From Caldimicrobium sp964493015 (GTDB lineage Bacteria; Desulfobacterota; Thermodesulfobacteria; Thermodesulfobacteriales; Thermodesulfobacteriaceae): DNA of 64,000 nt. Numbering within the stretch: the stretch's first letter is position 1; each line of letters begins with the position of its first letter. The notes below the pieces were generated by a model. The model ran no database searches. It worked only from the letters and a program-made list of their open reading frames with translations, and had not been told where the DNA came from. Location of the stretch: the NCBI GenBank assembly GCA_964493015.1, contig CAZBLU010000003.1:1-64000 (forward strand), read 5' to 3'. Made by a program: the position numbers and the translations under genes. Positions 6,676 through 15,450 of the stretch are shown piece by piece.

Positions 6676-8700
6676 ATGGAAAAGGTAACCTTTAAAGTGG
6701 AAGGTATGACCTGTGTGAACTGTGGTAAGGCTATAGAGATAGCCTTAAGGAGGCTTAAAGGGGTTAAAAAGGTAGATGTTTCCTTTGAGCTTGGTAAAGT
6801 GCATGTGGAGTTTGAGGAAGAATTTTTAGGTCCTGAAGAAATTATAAAGGTGATAGAAGAGACTGGCTACAGGGTGGCAGGGAGCGAGAAAAAGAGAACC
6901 TATGAAAGAGAAATTCTTTTTCTTTCCTTTACGGTGAGTATAGTAATCATGGCCCTGATGTTTATTCACCATCCCTACAGTCTTTATACCCAAGCCCTTC
7001 TTAGTATGCTTATTCAAATTGTTGGAGGCTTTAAGTTTTATAAGGGAGGTTATGCTGGTTTAAAATCAAGAATAGGCAATATGGATCTCCTTGTAGCACT
7101 TGGGACCACTTCTGCCCTTCTTTATAGTTTACTTGCCCTTTTCCAAGTGCTCCCCGGAGAACCCTTTTTTGAGACCAACGCCTTTTTAATCTCCTTTATT
7201 AGATTAGGAAAATATATTGAAGAAAAGACCAAGGGTAGAGCTCTTGCCCTTCTTAAAGAGCTCTTTGCTCTTCAAACAGCAAAAGTAAGGTTACTTACCC
7301 CTAAAGGAGAAAAGGAGGTTACGGTCACTGAGATCTTACCGGGGGACCTTCTGGTCCTAAAAACTGGAGATCTTGTCCCTCTTGATGGAGAAGTGGAGGA
7401 GGGGTCTTTGGAGGTAGATGAGTCTTTGGTCACAGGAGAAAGCCTTCCTGTTTTAAAGAAAAAGGGAGATCCCCTTATCTCTGGAAGTTTGGTGGTAAAT
7501 GGTTTTGCTAAAATGAGAGTGAAGGCCTTGCTTGAGAGAAGTTATATTTCTATGTTACTTAATATGATTGAAGAGGCCTTGCAACGTAAACCAAGGCTTC
7601 AACGCATAGCTGATAAGGTCTCCCATTATTTTGTGCAGGTTATCATGCTTTTATCTGTGCTTGTTTTCCTTTTCTGGTATTTAAAAGGCTACGGGCTTTC
7701 TTTGAGTTTTCATTTTGCTTTAGCGGTCTTGGTTATCTCTTGTCCCTGTGCCTTTGGTTTAGCCGTGCCCTTAGCTATATCTGTAGGTCTGGTAAGGTCT
7801 TATAAAAAGGGGCTTTTGCTTAAGGATCCCTCTACCTTTGAAAAGGTAAAGGATATCGATATTCTCATTTTGGACAAAACAGGGACTCTCACTAAAGGGA
7901 GGCCAAAGGTAAGAGAATTCATATCTTTTGAGGATTCTGCTTTAAGCATAGCCTATGGGCTTGCCCTAACCTCTCAACATCCCTACTCTAAAGCCATCGT
8001 AGAGTATGCAAAGTCCTTAGGTATAGAACCTGCTCAGGTTGGTGAATGTAGGGAAGAGCCAGGGTTAGGGATCTTTTGCGGAGAATATTTCTTGGGAAGA
8101 GACCCTTCTTGGAAAGGTCTTGTTCTAAAGAGGAGAGATAAGGTTTTAGCAGAAATTAGGGCAGAAGATGAACTAAGAGAAGAGACAGAGGAAATAATTG
8201 AATTTTTAAAGAAAAGAGGGGTTAAAGTGGTTTTGGCTACTGGGGATACTAAGGATAGAGCTGAAGAGGTGGCTAAAAAGCTCGGTTTGGAGAGCTTCTA
8301 CGCAGAGGTTAAACCACAGGATAAATTAAGGCTTGTAGAAGAGTTTCAAAAAAAAGGTTTTAAAGTAGCTATGGTGGGGGATGGCGTAAATGATGCCCCT
8401 GCTTTGGCTAAGGCTGATCTTTCCTTTGTCATGGCTGAAGGAGTAGATCTCTCTAAAAGGGTAGGGGAGGTAGTTTTACTGTCAGGCTTACGAGGTATTA
8501 AGGCCTTTTTTGAATTAGCTGCCACCGTAAGAAAGAGAATATGGGAAAATCTCTTTTGGGCCTTTATCTATAATCTCATTGGTATTCCTATTGCAGGAGG
8601 TCTTTTTTATACCAAAGGCTTAATTTTAAAGCCAGAAATGGCAGGCCTCATGATGGCTTTTTCCTCCATAAGTGTTGTTCTCAACTCCCTACGCAAATGA
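6676..8700 (+). CDS. copA: Copper-translocating P1B-type ATPase
   Basis: Membrane pump that exports Cu(I) using ATP. In order: one N-terminal heavy-metal-associated domain with MTCVNCG (residues 11-17), membrane helices, actuator loop with TGES, the ion-binding CPC motif (C356-P-C358), phosphorylation site DKTGTLTKG (Asp400), the SQHPYSKAI motif, and GDGVNDAPAL. The last helices carry YN and a Met followed downstream by SS, the usual Cu(I) signature of the P1B-1 subgroup. At 674 aa it is slightly short because there is a single metal-binding domain. The start is ATG with AGAGGAG upstream. It stands alone, with regulatory repeats and a possible small ORF before it. Confidence 0.93.
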   Translation: MEKVTFKVEGMTCVNCGKAIEIALRRLKGVKKVDVSFELGKVHVEFEEEFLGPEEIIKVIEETGYRVAGSEKKRTYEREILFLSFTVSIVIMALMFIHHPYSLYTQALLSMLIQIVGGFKFYKGGYAGLKSRIGNMDLLVALGTTSALLYSLLALFQVLPGEPFFETNAFLISFIRLGKYIEEKTKGRALALLKELFALQTAKVRLLTPKGEKEVTVTEILPGDLLVLKTGDLVPLDGEVEEGSLEVDESLVTGESLPVLKKKGDPLISGSLVVNGFAKMRVKALLERSYISMLLNMIEEALQRKPRLQRIADKVSHYFVQVIMLLSVLVFLFWYLKGYGLSLSFHFALAVLVISCPCAFGLAVPLAISVGLVRSYKKGLLLKDPSTFEKVKDIDILILDKTGTLTKGRPKVREFISFEDSALSIAYGLALTSQHPYSKAIVEYAKSLGIEPAQVGECREEPGLGIFCGEYFLGRDPSWKGLVLKRRDKVLAEIRAEDELREETEEIIEFLKKRGVKVVLATGDTKDRAEEVAKKLGLESFYAEVKPQDKLRLVEEFQKKGFKVAMVGDGVNDAPALAKADLSFVMAEGVDLSKRVGEVVLLSGLRGIKAFFELAATVRKRIWENLFWAFIYNLIGIPIAGGLFYTKGLILKPEMAGLMMAFSSISVVLNSLRK

Positions 8701-8710
8701 TTTGAACTAC

Positions 8711-8738
8711 TTGTTATTTTTATTAATTGAGTTATGTT
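8711..8738 (+). promoter_or_regulatory. Predicted promoter of def
   Basis: TTGTTA (8711-8716), 16-base spacer, TATGTT (8733-8738), 32 bases before the def ATG. The whole 70-base gap after copA is AT-rich, so other boxes are possible. Confidence 0.35.
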
Positions 8739-8770
8739 TTAAAATATAAAACAGATAGAGGAAAGAAGTT

Positions 8771-9283
8771 ATGGCAGAGGATTTGAAAATCTTAACTTTT
8801 GGGGCACAAGCTCTTAGGGAGAAAGCCAGTCCTGTCACGGAAATCAATGGAGAGCTAAAAACGGTTATAGAGAAGATGGCGGAACTTATGTATAAGGTAA
8901 AAGGCCTTGGCCTTGCAGCCAACCAAGTGGGAATAACTAAACGATTTTTCATCATGGATATCTCTCAGAAGGAGGGCAAGCCCTTACTTGAGGTCTACAT
9001 TAATCCTGAAATCCTTGCTTCTGAGGGCAAAACGGAATATGAGGAAGGGTGTTTAAGTATCCCTGGTTACTATGCTAAGGTGGAGAGATTTGCTAAGCTT
9101 TATATTCGGGCCTTTGACCTTGAAGGAAAATCCTTTGAAAGAGAGTTAACAGGCCTTGCTGCTATTGCCTTTCAACACGAATTCGATCATCTTGAGGGGA
9201 TTCTCTTTGTGGATAAACTTTCTCCACTCAAGAGGGAGCTTTTTAAAAAATGGTGGAAAAAGCAGCTCTCTTCTAAGAGATAA
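8771..9283 (+). CDS. def: Peptide deformylase
   Basis: Removes the N-formyl group from new proteins using a catalytic metal. All three family motifs are present: GLGLAANQVG (45-54), EGCLSIPG (92-99, Cys ligand) and QHEFDH (135-140, two His ligands and the catalytic Glu). At 170 aa it is of normal length. The ATG has GAGGAAAG upstream. It is a monocistronic gene; the usual partner fmt is not adjacent. Its 3' end overlaps the convergent ymdB-like gene by 11 bases. Confidence 0.96.
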   Translation: MAEDLKILTFGAQALREKASPVTEINGELKTVIEKMAELMYKVKGLGLAANQVGITKRFFIMDISQKEGKPLLEVYINPEILASEGKTEYEEGCLSIPGYYAKVERFAKLYIRAFDLEGKSFERELTGLAAIAFQHEFDHLEGILFVDKLSPLKRELFKKWWKKQLSSKR

Positions 9284-10046
9284 CCCTAATACGCTCTATT
9301 TGTATAGCTTTACCTTTCTCATCAAATTCCAAAAAAACCCCTTCTAATTTAATAGGGCCTGAGTTTTCCACCTCTAATTTGCGGCCAACCATAGTGACAT
9401 ATAGTTGAAAGGCCTGATCTATTTTCATTCCAATGACACTTTCAAGGGATCCACACATTCCCACATCCGTGATGTAGGCCGTGCCCTGAGAGAGAATTCG
9501 CTCATCGGCCGTTTGCACATGAGTATGCGTGCCCACCACGGCTGAGGCAAGACCATTTAGGAAATAACCTAAGGCTATTTTTTCAGAAGTGGCCTCTGCA
9601 TGAAAGTCTACCAATATATAAGAGGTTTCAGCTCTTAATTCCTCAGCTAATCTTTTACCCACAAGAAAAGGGTTTTCCAAGGGGCGCATGAAGATCCGCC
9701 CCTCCAAATTAATAACTCCTAATTTAAAATTTCCTTTAACCACAATTGTCGACCCACGCCCAGGGGTCCCAGGTCCATAGTTAGCTGGTCTCACTACCCT
9801 TTCAGTTTTCTGAAGGTAGGGAAGAAACTCCCTTTTCCATACGTGGTTTCCTGTGGTGAGAATATCAATGCCAAGGGAGAAGAGCTCCTCTGCTACCTTT
9901 TCCGTTAATCCATAACCTCCTGCAGCGTTTTCTCCATTAGCCACAATAAAGTGAGGTTGGTATTTTTTAATGATTTCTGGCAGAAGTTCCTTAACAGCTC
10001 TCCTGCCAGGAGACCCTACAATATCTCCGAGAAAAATGACCTTCAT
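9273..10046 (-). CDS. ymdB: YmdB-family metallophosphoesterase
   Basis: Dimetal phosphoesterase of the TIGR00282/YmdB family. B. subtilis YmdB hydrolyses 2',3'-cAMP and influences biofilm genes. Metal-binding motifs are visible in order: FLGDIVGSPG near the start, ANGENAAGG (~37-45), TTGNHVWK, DFHAEATSEK, and GTHTHVQTAD. At 257 aa it is of normal length. It lies 12 bases downstream of rny in the same direction, the arrangement seen in many bacteria (rny-ymdB), which supports a link to RNA turnover. The biological substrate here is not known. Confidence 0.9.
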   Translation of the reverse strand: MKVIFLGDIVGSPGRRAVKELLPEIIKKYQPHFIVANGENAAGGYGLTEKVAEELFSLGIDILTTGNHVWKREFLPYLQKTERVVRPANYGPGTPGRGSTIVVKGNFKLGVINLEGRIFMRPLENPFLVGKRLAEELRAETSYILVDFHAEATSEKIALGYFLNGLASAVVGTHTHVQTADERILSQGTAYITDVGMCGSLESVIGMKIDQAFQLYVTMVGRKLEVENSGPIKLEGVFLEFDEKGKAIQIERIRVIS

Positions 10047-10058
10047 GGTTTTTCTCCT

Positions 10059-11687
10059 CTATTTTGCATATTCAATGGCTCGTGTCTCTCTGATGACAGT
10101 TATTTTTATAATACCTGGATAGGTTAGTTCTTTTTCTATCTTATTGGCTATCTCTTTAGCCAGAACATAGGCGCGCTCGTCTGAGATAGTCTTACTATCC
10201 ACTATGACCCTCACTTCTCTACCAGCTTGAATGGCATAGGCCTTTTCTACACCTGGGAAAGAAGAAACAAGACTTTCAAGCTCTCTAATTCTTTTGATAT
10301 AAGCCTCAAGTAATTCTCTTCTTGCTCCAGGCCTTGCCCCTGAGAGGGCATCAGAGATTTGGAGCAGGATTCCTAAAAGAGAGGTGATAGGGATATCTTC
10401 ATGGTGAGAGGCGATAGCATTAACAATCTCTTCATCCTCTCCATATTTGCGAGCAAGATCTGCACCAATCAGGGCATGAGGTCCTTCCTGTTCATAACTT
10501 GCAGCCTTACCAATGTCGTGGAGAAGTGCAGCTCTCTTAGCCTTCTTTGGATCAAGCCCCAGTTCGCTGGCAAGAGCAGAACAAATAATAGCCGTTTCTA
10601 AAGAATGCTGTAAAACATTTTGACTGTAACTGGTTCTAAATTTAAGTTTACCTAAGAGTTTTATAAGTTCATGGTGTATTCCGTATATCCCCATTTCAAA
10701 ACAGGCCTTTTCCCCTACTTCAAAGATATGTTGTTCCATCTCCTCTTCTACCTGTTTTACTACCTCTTCAATACGGGTAGGATGTATCCTACCATCTGCA
10801 ATAAGCCTTTCTAAAGCAATACGGGCAATTTCTCTTCTATATGGATCATGACAGGAGAGCACCACTACTTCAGGGGTGTCATCAATAAGGAGATCCACAC
10901 CCGTAAGGGTCTCAAAGGTTCTGATATTTCGTCCTTCTCTTCCAATGATTCTTCCTTTCATTTCTTCTCCAGGCAGTTGAACTACCGAGACAGTCTTTTC
11001 CGTCACAAAAGGAATGGCTGCCTTGGCTGTGGCATAGGCTATAATTTCTTGGGCCTTTCTTTTCGCCTCCTCTTTTATTTCATTTTCAATTTTCATGATG
11101 ACCTTAGCCTTTTCTTCTACCATTTCCTCTTCAACCCTTCTGAGGATTATCTCTCGCGCTTCCCTTTCAGTTAAGCCAGCTATTCTCTCTAATTCCTCCT
11201 TTATCTTATTTAAGCCTTCTTCCAGTTCCTTTTTATCCTTTTCCAAGGTAAGCCTAAGAGCCTCTAATTCTTGGGCTTTTCTGGCTAAAGTTTCTTCCTT
11301 TCTAACAATTTCTTCTTCCCTTTTGGTAAGAAGATCTTCTCTATGAAGTATTCTTTCCTCTTTTATAGAGAGGTCTTTAATCTTTCGTTCAAACTCTTTC
11401 TCCAAAGCCTCTCTGTGTCTTTGCATCTCTTTTTTAATTAGTTCATCAGCTTCTTTGAGTTTATTGTGGGCCTCTTTTTCAGCTTGGAATAGGATTTCTT
11501 TCGAGCGTTCTTCAGCAGAGAGGATAATTATTTGAGCCTTTTCTTTGGCATTGTTTAAGATCTCTTCTGCTTCAGCTTTGGCACTTTGCCTCAATTCAGT
11601 TTCCTTTTTCTTTTGAAGATAAAGATATAGAGCAGCTAAGCCCAGCCCTAAAGCAAGCCCTAAAAGGAAAACAATAGTGTAAACCAT
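10059..11687 (-). CDS. rny: Ribonuclease Y
   Basis: Membrane-anchored endoribonuclease that initiates mRNA decay. Architecture matches the family: N-terminal transmembrane helix (residues ~3-22), a long charged coiled coil (~25-200), a KH RNA-binding domain with KGRIIGREGRNIRTFE (~235-250), and an HD domain with the AALLHDIGKA motif. It ends with the conserved segment that includes ELTYPGIIKITVIRE. At 542 aa it is full length. The ATG follows GGAGGAGG. It is downstream of the 6S RNA and upstream of ymdB. Confidence 0.96.
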   Translation of the reverse strand: MVYTIVFLLGLALGLGLAALYLYLQKKKETELRQSAKAEAEEILNNAKEKAQIIILSAEERSKEILFQAEKEAHNKLKEADELIKKEMQRHREALEKEFERKIKDLSIKEERILHREDLLTKREEEIVRKEETLARKAQELEALRLTLEKDKKELEEGLNKIKEELERIAGLTEREAREIILRRVEEEMVEEKAKVIMKIENEIKEEAKRKAQEIIAYATAKAAIPFVTEKTVSVVQLPGEEMKGRIIGREGRNIRTFETLTGVDLLIDDTPEVVVLSCHDPYRREIARIALERLIADGRIHPTRIEEVVKQVEEEMEQHIFEVGEKACFEMGIYGIHHELIKLLGKLKFRTSYSQNVLQHSLETAIICSALASELGLDPKKAKRAALLHDIGKAASYEQEGPHALIGADLARKYGEDEEIVNAIASHHEDIPITSLLGILLQISDALSGARPGARRELLEAYIKRIRELESLVSSFPGVEKAYAIQAGREVRVIVDSKTISDERAYVLAKEIANKIEKELTYPGIIKITVIRETRAIEYAK

Positions 11688-11743
11688 AGGATCCTCCTCC
11701 TTTTTTATGAATTGGAAGAAGGAAGGAAAGAGGGTTAGAGAGA

Positions 11744-11915
11744 AGACCCCGAGATGCCGTGGTAGAGTTTCTGCCTCAAGCTCTTTTTAGGGTATCTTTG
11801 AGGAGGGGGCTGGTAAGCCCTTCTTCCCTATTAAGAGCCCCAGCTCCACCTTACCTCTAATTATGATGGTGTTAGCTTGGCAGGTTAATCCTCTACTCAC
11901 GAGCATCCGAGGCCT
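11744..11915 (-). ncRNA. ssrS: 6S RNA
   Basis: Regulatory RNA that mimics an open promoter and sequesters sigma-70 RNA polymerase. Found by hand folding. The closing stem pairs 11915-11891 with 11744-11767 in 23 pairs, interrupted only by single-base bulges (A11897, U11902, U11752). The 3' strand contains CGGCAUCUCGG, identical to the 3' end of E. coli 6S RNA as I recall it. A bubble follows (GAUUAAC against AAA), then an arm (CUGCC/GGCAG and AAGCU/AGCUU), and a GC-rich apical stem. Position after zapA is also the classical 6S location. The 5' end lies inside the last codons of zapA. No clear terminator is seen. Confidence 0.85.
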
Positions 11916-12192
11916 GAGGAGTTCCTCTTAAAAAATCATCCAACTTGCTAAGTTGAGCCTTTAGGTGCGCCTCTAAGGCTTCTTTCTCTTTCTTAATTCT
12001 AATATAATCATAAGCTACCTGCATTAAAAGCCAAATAGCAAGTTTGTAAGTTGGAACTTTTTTGAGGGCCTCTATCTCTCTTTTTTTACCCTCTAAATAG
12101 GCCAATACCTCTTTTATATCCTCCTCCGGAAGATTACTCCGGAAGGTAAAAGATTGACCTAAAAATTCGAAAGTTACTTCATAGTTTGCCAT
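11893..12192 (-). CDS. zapA: Cell division protein ZapA
   Basis: Small protein that bundles FtsZ filaments at the division ring. At 99 aa it shows the ZapA pattern: a short beta-strand N-terminus (ANYEVTFEFLGQSFTFRS) followed by long coiled-coil helices with the conserved LAIWLLMQVAYDYIRIKKEKE segment. It begins 2 bases after the zapB-like gene, so the two are cotranscribed. Its final codons also encode the 5' strand of the 6S RNA stem, which constrains this end of the protein. Confidence 0.9.
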   Translation of the reverse strand: MANYEVTFEFLGQSFTFRSNLPEEDIKEVLAYLEGKKREIEALKKVPTYKLAIWLLMQVAYDYIRIKKEKEALEAHLKAQLSKLDDFLRGTPQASDARE

Positions 12193-12194
12193 AG

Positions 12195-12413
12195 TTAAAT
12201 TTTAGAAAGTTTTTCAATTAAGCCTCCAATCTTCTCTCTAATAACCCTCTTTTCTTCCTCCCTCCTTTCTATTTCCTCTTTTAAAATTCTATTTTCTTCA
12301 TTCTTTTCTGCGAGTTTCCTCTCAAGTTCTTCTTTTTCTTTTCTTAAATCAAGAACAGTAGCAATTAGTAAGTCGATTTTATTTTCAAGCTCTGTAACCT
12401 CAGGTATTGCCAT
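12195..12413 (-). CDS. ZapB-like coiled-coil cell division protein
   Basis: Short, almost entirely coiled-coil protein (72 aa) with heptads from residue ~7 to the end. Size, form and position directly before zapA match ZapB/DUF904 proteins, which bridge ZapA-FtsZ to the chromosome terminus. I use the ATG at 12413 because AAGGGGG lies 6 bases upstream; an ATG at 12419 touches that sequence. Coiled coils score against many proteins, so the name depends on context. Confidence 0.7.
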   Translation of the reverse strand: MAIPEVTELENKIDLLIATVLDLRKEKEELERKLAEKNEENRILKEEIERREEEKRVIREKIGGLIEKLSKI

Positions 12414-12419
12414 GTTCAT

Positions 12420-12885
12420 CCCCCTTAGTTTTATCTTTTAATAAAACCCCAATTTTAAAATTTTCAAGCCCCTGGATCATACTATTTACTACGTAAATGC
12501 AATAGATATTGAGCAGGCACACCCTTTTTTTTACCTCTTCCCTCACTCACCTCTCCAAGAGACTAATCAGCCTCTCAAGCAAATAAATTATCTCCTCAAA
12601 AGTTAGCCCACCACAATCTCTTACAACCAAAGACTGTCTTATTCTTCTTGCCTTGTGGTCCTACCTATAGAGGAATAGGATATAAAAGCCTACTTGGAGA
12701 AAGATCCTAATATCTGGCTGGCTAAGAGAGGTATTTTTTTCAGGTAGGATTGGAAGGCAATTAAGGCACAGGAAATTGAGGGCTTCACCTGGGAGGAAAT
12801 CCTTGAAGAACTGTGTTATAAGCTACTTGACAAATGCGCATTATGATGCTACCTTTAGAAAAAAAATATAGAGGGAGGGATATCT
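12420..12885. other. 466-bp gap holding decayed coding remnants
   Basis: There is no intact gene between the zapB-like gene and rpsU. The minus frame 12660-12547 has 37 sense codons and no start, ending in a helical segment (GGLTFEEIIYLLERLI). The plus-strand remnant is listed separately. A TTGACA at 12827-12832 with TACCTT 17 bases later is a weak candidate promoter for rpsU. No RNA fold stood out. Confidence 0.4.
12679..12846 (+). pseudogene. Degraded small gene remnant
   Basis: One reading frame without a start codon reads as natural protein sequence on both sides of an internal TAG at 12745: first DIKAYLEKDPNIWLAKRG, then DWKAIKAQEIEGFTW and EEILEELCYKLL, ending at TGA 12844-12846. Acidic/aromatic composition typical of real genes continues across the stop, suggesting a decayed gene. 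I do not recognise the family. Confidence 0.3.
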
Positions 12886-13095
12886 TTGGCTGGAGTGATC
12901 GTAAGAGAAGGTGAATCTTTTGAACAGGCTATTAAGCGATTCAAAAGACTTGTGGAGAAAACTAAAATTCTCTCTGAAGTAAAAAAAAGGGAATTTTATG
13001 AAAAACCTGGAGTCAGGAGAAGGAAAAAGATTCAAGCTGCTAGAAAAAAACTCCTGAAGAAATTAAAGAAACTTCAACAAAAATTAGAAGACTAA
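12886..13095 (+). CDS. rpsU: 30S ribosomal protein S21
   Basis: Small-subunit ribosomal protein needed for initiation. It is a 69-aa, very basic protein matching S21 closely: VIVREGESFEQAIKRFKR, ILSEVKKREFYEKPGVRRR and a Lys-rich tail. The start is TTG, chosen because GGGAGGG lies 7 bases upstream and the family begins here. It heads an rpsU-mutS2-dnaG-rpoD run, an expanded form of the classical rpsU-dnaG-rpoD operon. Confidence 0.95.
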   Translation: MAGVIVREGESFEQAIKRFKRLVEKTKILSEVKKREFYEKPGVRRRKKIQAARKKLLKKLKKLQQKLED

Positions 13096-13115
13096 CTTTC
13101 ACCCTTTCAGGGTAA

Positions 13116-15398
13116 GTGAACAAGGATTTGTCCCTTTTGGAGTGGGAGAAGTTATTAGAAAAGCTTCTCCCTTATCTTAAAACTGAGAAAGCTAAGAGTG
13201 CTATAAAGACTTTTAAACCTCTATTTACTGAATCTGAGATTTTTAGGCTTCACCATGAAGGTCTTTTTCTTTGGAATCTTTTAGAAAAGGGCATAAAGCT
13301 TGAATTACCTTTTCTACCTTCATTAAATAAGATTTTTTACCTGGCAGAAAAACGCGGCCTCCTTCTTCCGCAGGAATTATCCTCTCTGGGAGTGTTTATA
13401 CAAACAGCTCTTCAGCAAAGAGATTTATTAAGAGATTCACCTTTTTCTAAAATAGTTGAGCTTGGGGAATCCTTAAGGCCTTTTTTAGAGGAACTTTTTG
13501 AAATTTTTGATTTTGAGAGGTGTGAAATAAAGGATCAGGCAAGTTCTCAATTATATTTAATCAGAAAAAAGATACAAAAACTCAGAGAAGAGCTTATTTC
13601 AAAGTTGGATAAACTCAAAGATTATTATTATAGTATGGGTTATCTTCAAGATAATCTTTATCTTCAAAGGGAGGGACGATATGTTCTTCCTGTAAAGCCT
13701 GAATTCAAAAACAAAGTCAAAGGTATAGTGCAAGGGTTTTCCCAGAGTGGGGCAACAGTTTTTATTGAGCCCTTTAGTGTCGTATCCCTTTCTAATACTT
13801 TAAAGGAATTGTATTGGGAGGAAGAAAGGGAGCTCGCCCATATTTTAAGAGGAATAACTGGAGAAGCTTTGGCCAAAAAAGCTGTATTTTATAGATTAGA
13901 AGAGGAGATAGTAAGACTTGATTTGGCTCTGGCTAAGGTGATGTTAGGGAGAGTATATAAAGGTGTTTTCCCAGAATTCATTGAGACAGGCTCTTTAGAA
14001 CTTAAAAAGGCCTTTCATCCTCTTCTTTATTTGGAAGCCTTAGAAAGGGGACAAGACCTGCCTATAGCTAATAATTTCTACCTCAAAAAAGGATTGCTTC
14101 TAACTGGGCCTAACTTTGGAGGAAAGACTGTTTCTCTTAAAACTATTGGTCTTCATGTTGTTATGGCTCTAAATGGGTTTATGTTGCCAGCTAAAGAGGC
14201 AAAGGTTCCCCTTTTTAGCAAAGTCTTAGTAGATTTGGGAGATGAGCAAAATGTATTTGAGGGTGAATCTTCCTTTTCAGCCCATCTCAAAAATTTGAAG
14301 AGGATCTTTACCGAAGCTGACGAGAAATCATTAATCTTGCTAGACGAACCTGGTAGGGGAACTAATCCTGAAGAAGGAAATGCCCTGGTTTGCGCTTTAA
14401 TAGAGAGGCTTTTAGAAAAAGGCAGTATGATTGTCGTAACTACTCACTCCCACATGCTTAAGAGCTTTTTGTCAAGTAAAAAGGATTTTTCCTTTGCAAC
14501 CATGGAATTTGATCATCATAATCATCAACCTACCTATCGCCTGCTATATGGCTACTTTGGAGATTCACATGCCTTAGAATTAGCCAAAAAATTAGGTTTT
14601 GATGATGAACTTTTACATAGAGCTGAGGATCTACTTGAGAATAAGGACTATTTTGCCTGGCAAAAGAAATACCGAGAAGAGATTGAAAAAATAGAGGCCT
14701 TAAGAAGAGAGTGGGAAAAAAGGGTAAAAGAGTTGGAAAAGGAGAGAGAGGAAGTCTCTCAGCTAAAGGTTGAGTTAAGGGAAAAATTTGATCAAGCCTT
14801 AAAAAGGGTATATGACGACTGGGCAAAGGAATTTAAAAGACTTATGGAAGAGCTTACCTTACAAAGGTCTCTTAAAAAGGCCCAAGAGGAGATCCAAAAG
14901 TTTTTAGATTCTAAAAAGATTTCCCTTTGGGAGGAGGAGACCACCCTTAAAGTAGGTGACCAAGTAAAGATTGTGTCTTTCAACAAAGAAGGAAAAATAG
15001 TAAATATCAAGGAGAAAAAGGCTGAGGTCTTAGTAGGATCTCTACGTTTGGAAGTGCCTTTAGCAGATCTACGAAAGACTTATAGCATTACCCTTAAGAA
15101 GCAACCAGAAATGAGGAGGGATAGCCTTTCGGAGAATATTTTTGTTTCTAAGGAGAAGATTTTCCTCCTCGGTGAAGATGTGGAAACGGGGCTGCATCTT
15201 TTGGATAAGAAATTACATGAATGTTTTGTCAAGGGCACAAGGATTTTATTGGTTGTGCATGGGCATGGCACAGGAAGACTACGTTCCGCCGTAAGAGATT
15301 TCTTGGCTAAGCATCCCTTAATTGAGAGATTTGAAGTGGCCTCTCCAGCTGAAGGGGGAAATGGGGCTACCCTCGTTTTCCTACACAAGAAAAATTGA
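13116..15398 (+). CDS. mutS2: Endonuclease MutS2
   Basis: MutS-family ATPase that suppresses recombination or helps rescue collided ribosomes. It lacks the mismatch-recognition domain. At 760 aa it has MutS core and clamp regions, a Walker A motif GPNFGGKTVSL at ~331, Walker B LLDEPGRGTNPEEG, a long coiled coil (~500-590), and a C-terminal Smr domain (~690-760) with HGHGTGRLR. The usual LDLRG at the start of Smr reads LLGED here, so nuclease activity is uncertain. The start is GTG, 20 bases after rpsU. Its insertion between rpsU and dnaG is unusual. Confidence 0.92.
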   Translation: MNKDLSLLEWEKLLEKLLPYLKTEKAKSAIKTFKPLFTESEIFRLHHEGLFLWNLLEKGIKLELPFLPSLNKIFYLAEKRGLLLPQELSSLGVFIQTALQQRDLLRDSPFSKIVELGESLRPFLEELFEIFDFERCEIKDQASSQLYLIRKKIQKLREELISKLDKLKDYYYSMGYLQDNLYLQREGRYVLPVKPEFKNKVKGIVQGFSQSGATVFIEPFSVVSLSNTLKELYWEEERELAHILRGITGEALAKKAVFYRLEEEIVRLDLALAKVMLGRVYKGVFPEFIETGSLELKKAFHPLLYLEALERGQDLPIANNFYLKKGLLLTGPNFGGKTVSLKTIGLHVVMALNGFMLPAKEAKVPLFSKVLVDLGDEQNVFEGESSFSAHLKNLKRIFTEADEKSLILLDEPGRGTNPEEGNALVCALIERLLEKGSMIVVTTHSHMLKSFLSSKKDFSFATMEFDHHNHQPTYRLLYGYFGDSHALELAKKLGFDDELLHRAEDLLENKDYFAWQKKYREEIEKIEALRREWEKRVKELEKEREEVSQLKVELREKFDQALKRVYDDWAKEFKRLMEELTLQRSLKKAQEEIQKFLDSKKISLWEEETTLKVGDQVKIVSFNKEGKIVNIKEKKAEVLVGSLRLEVPLADLRKTYSITLKKQPEMRRDSLSENIFVSKEKIFLLGEDVETGLHLLDKKLHECFVKGTRILLVVHGHGTGRLRSAVRDFLAKHPLIERFEVASPAEGGNGATLVFLHKKN

Positions 15399-15450
15399 GG
15401 CAATCTATTGACCTTTTCCATTCTTATGCTAAAGAATATTGAGACCTAAC

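Noticed and set aside
12827..12847. TTGACA with TATGAT as the rpsU promoter
   Set aside because: The spacer is only 9 bases. TACCTT at 17 bases is a weak alternative, mentioned only in the gap entry.
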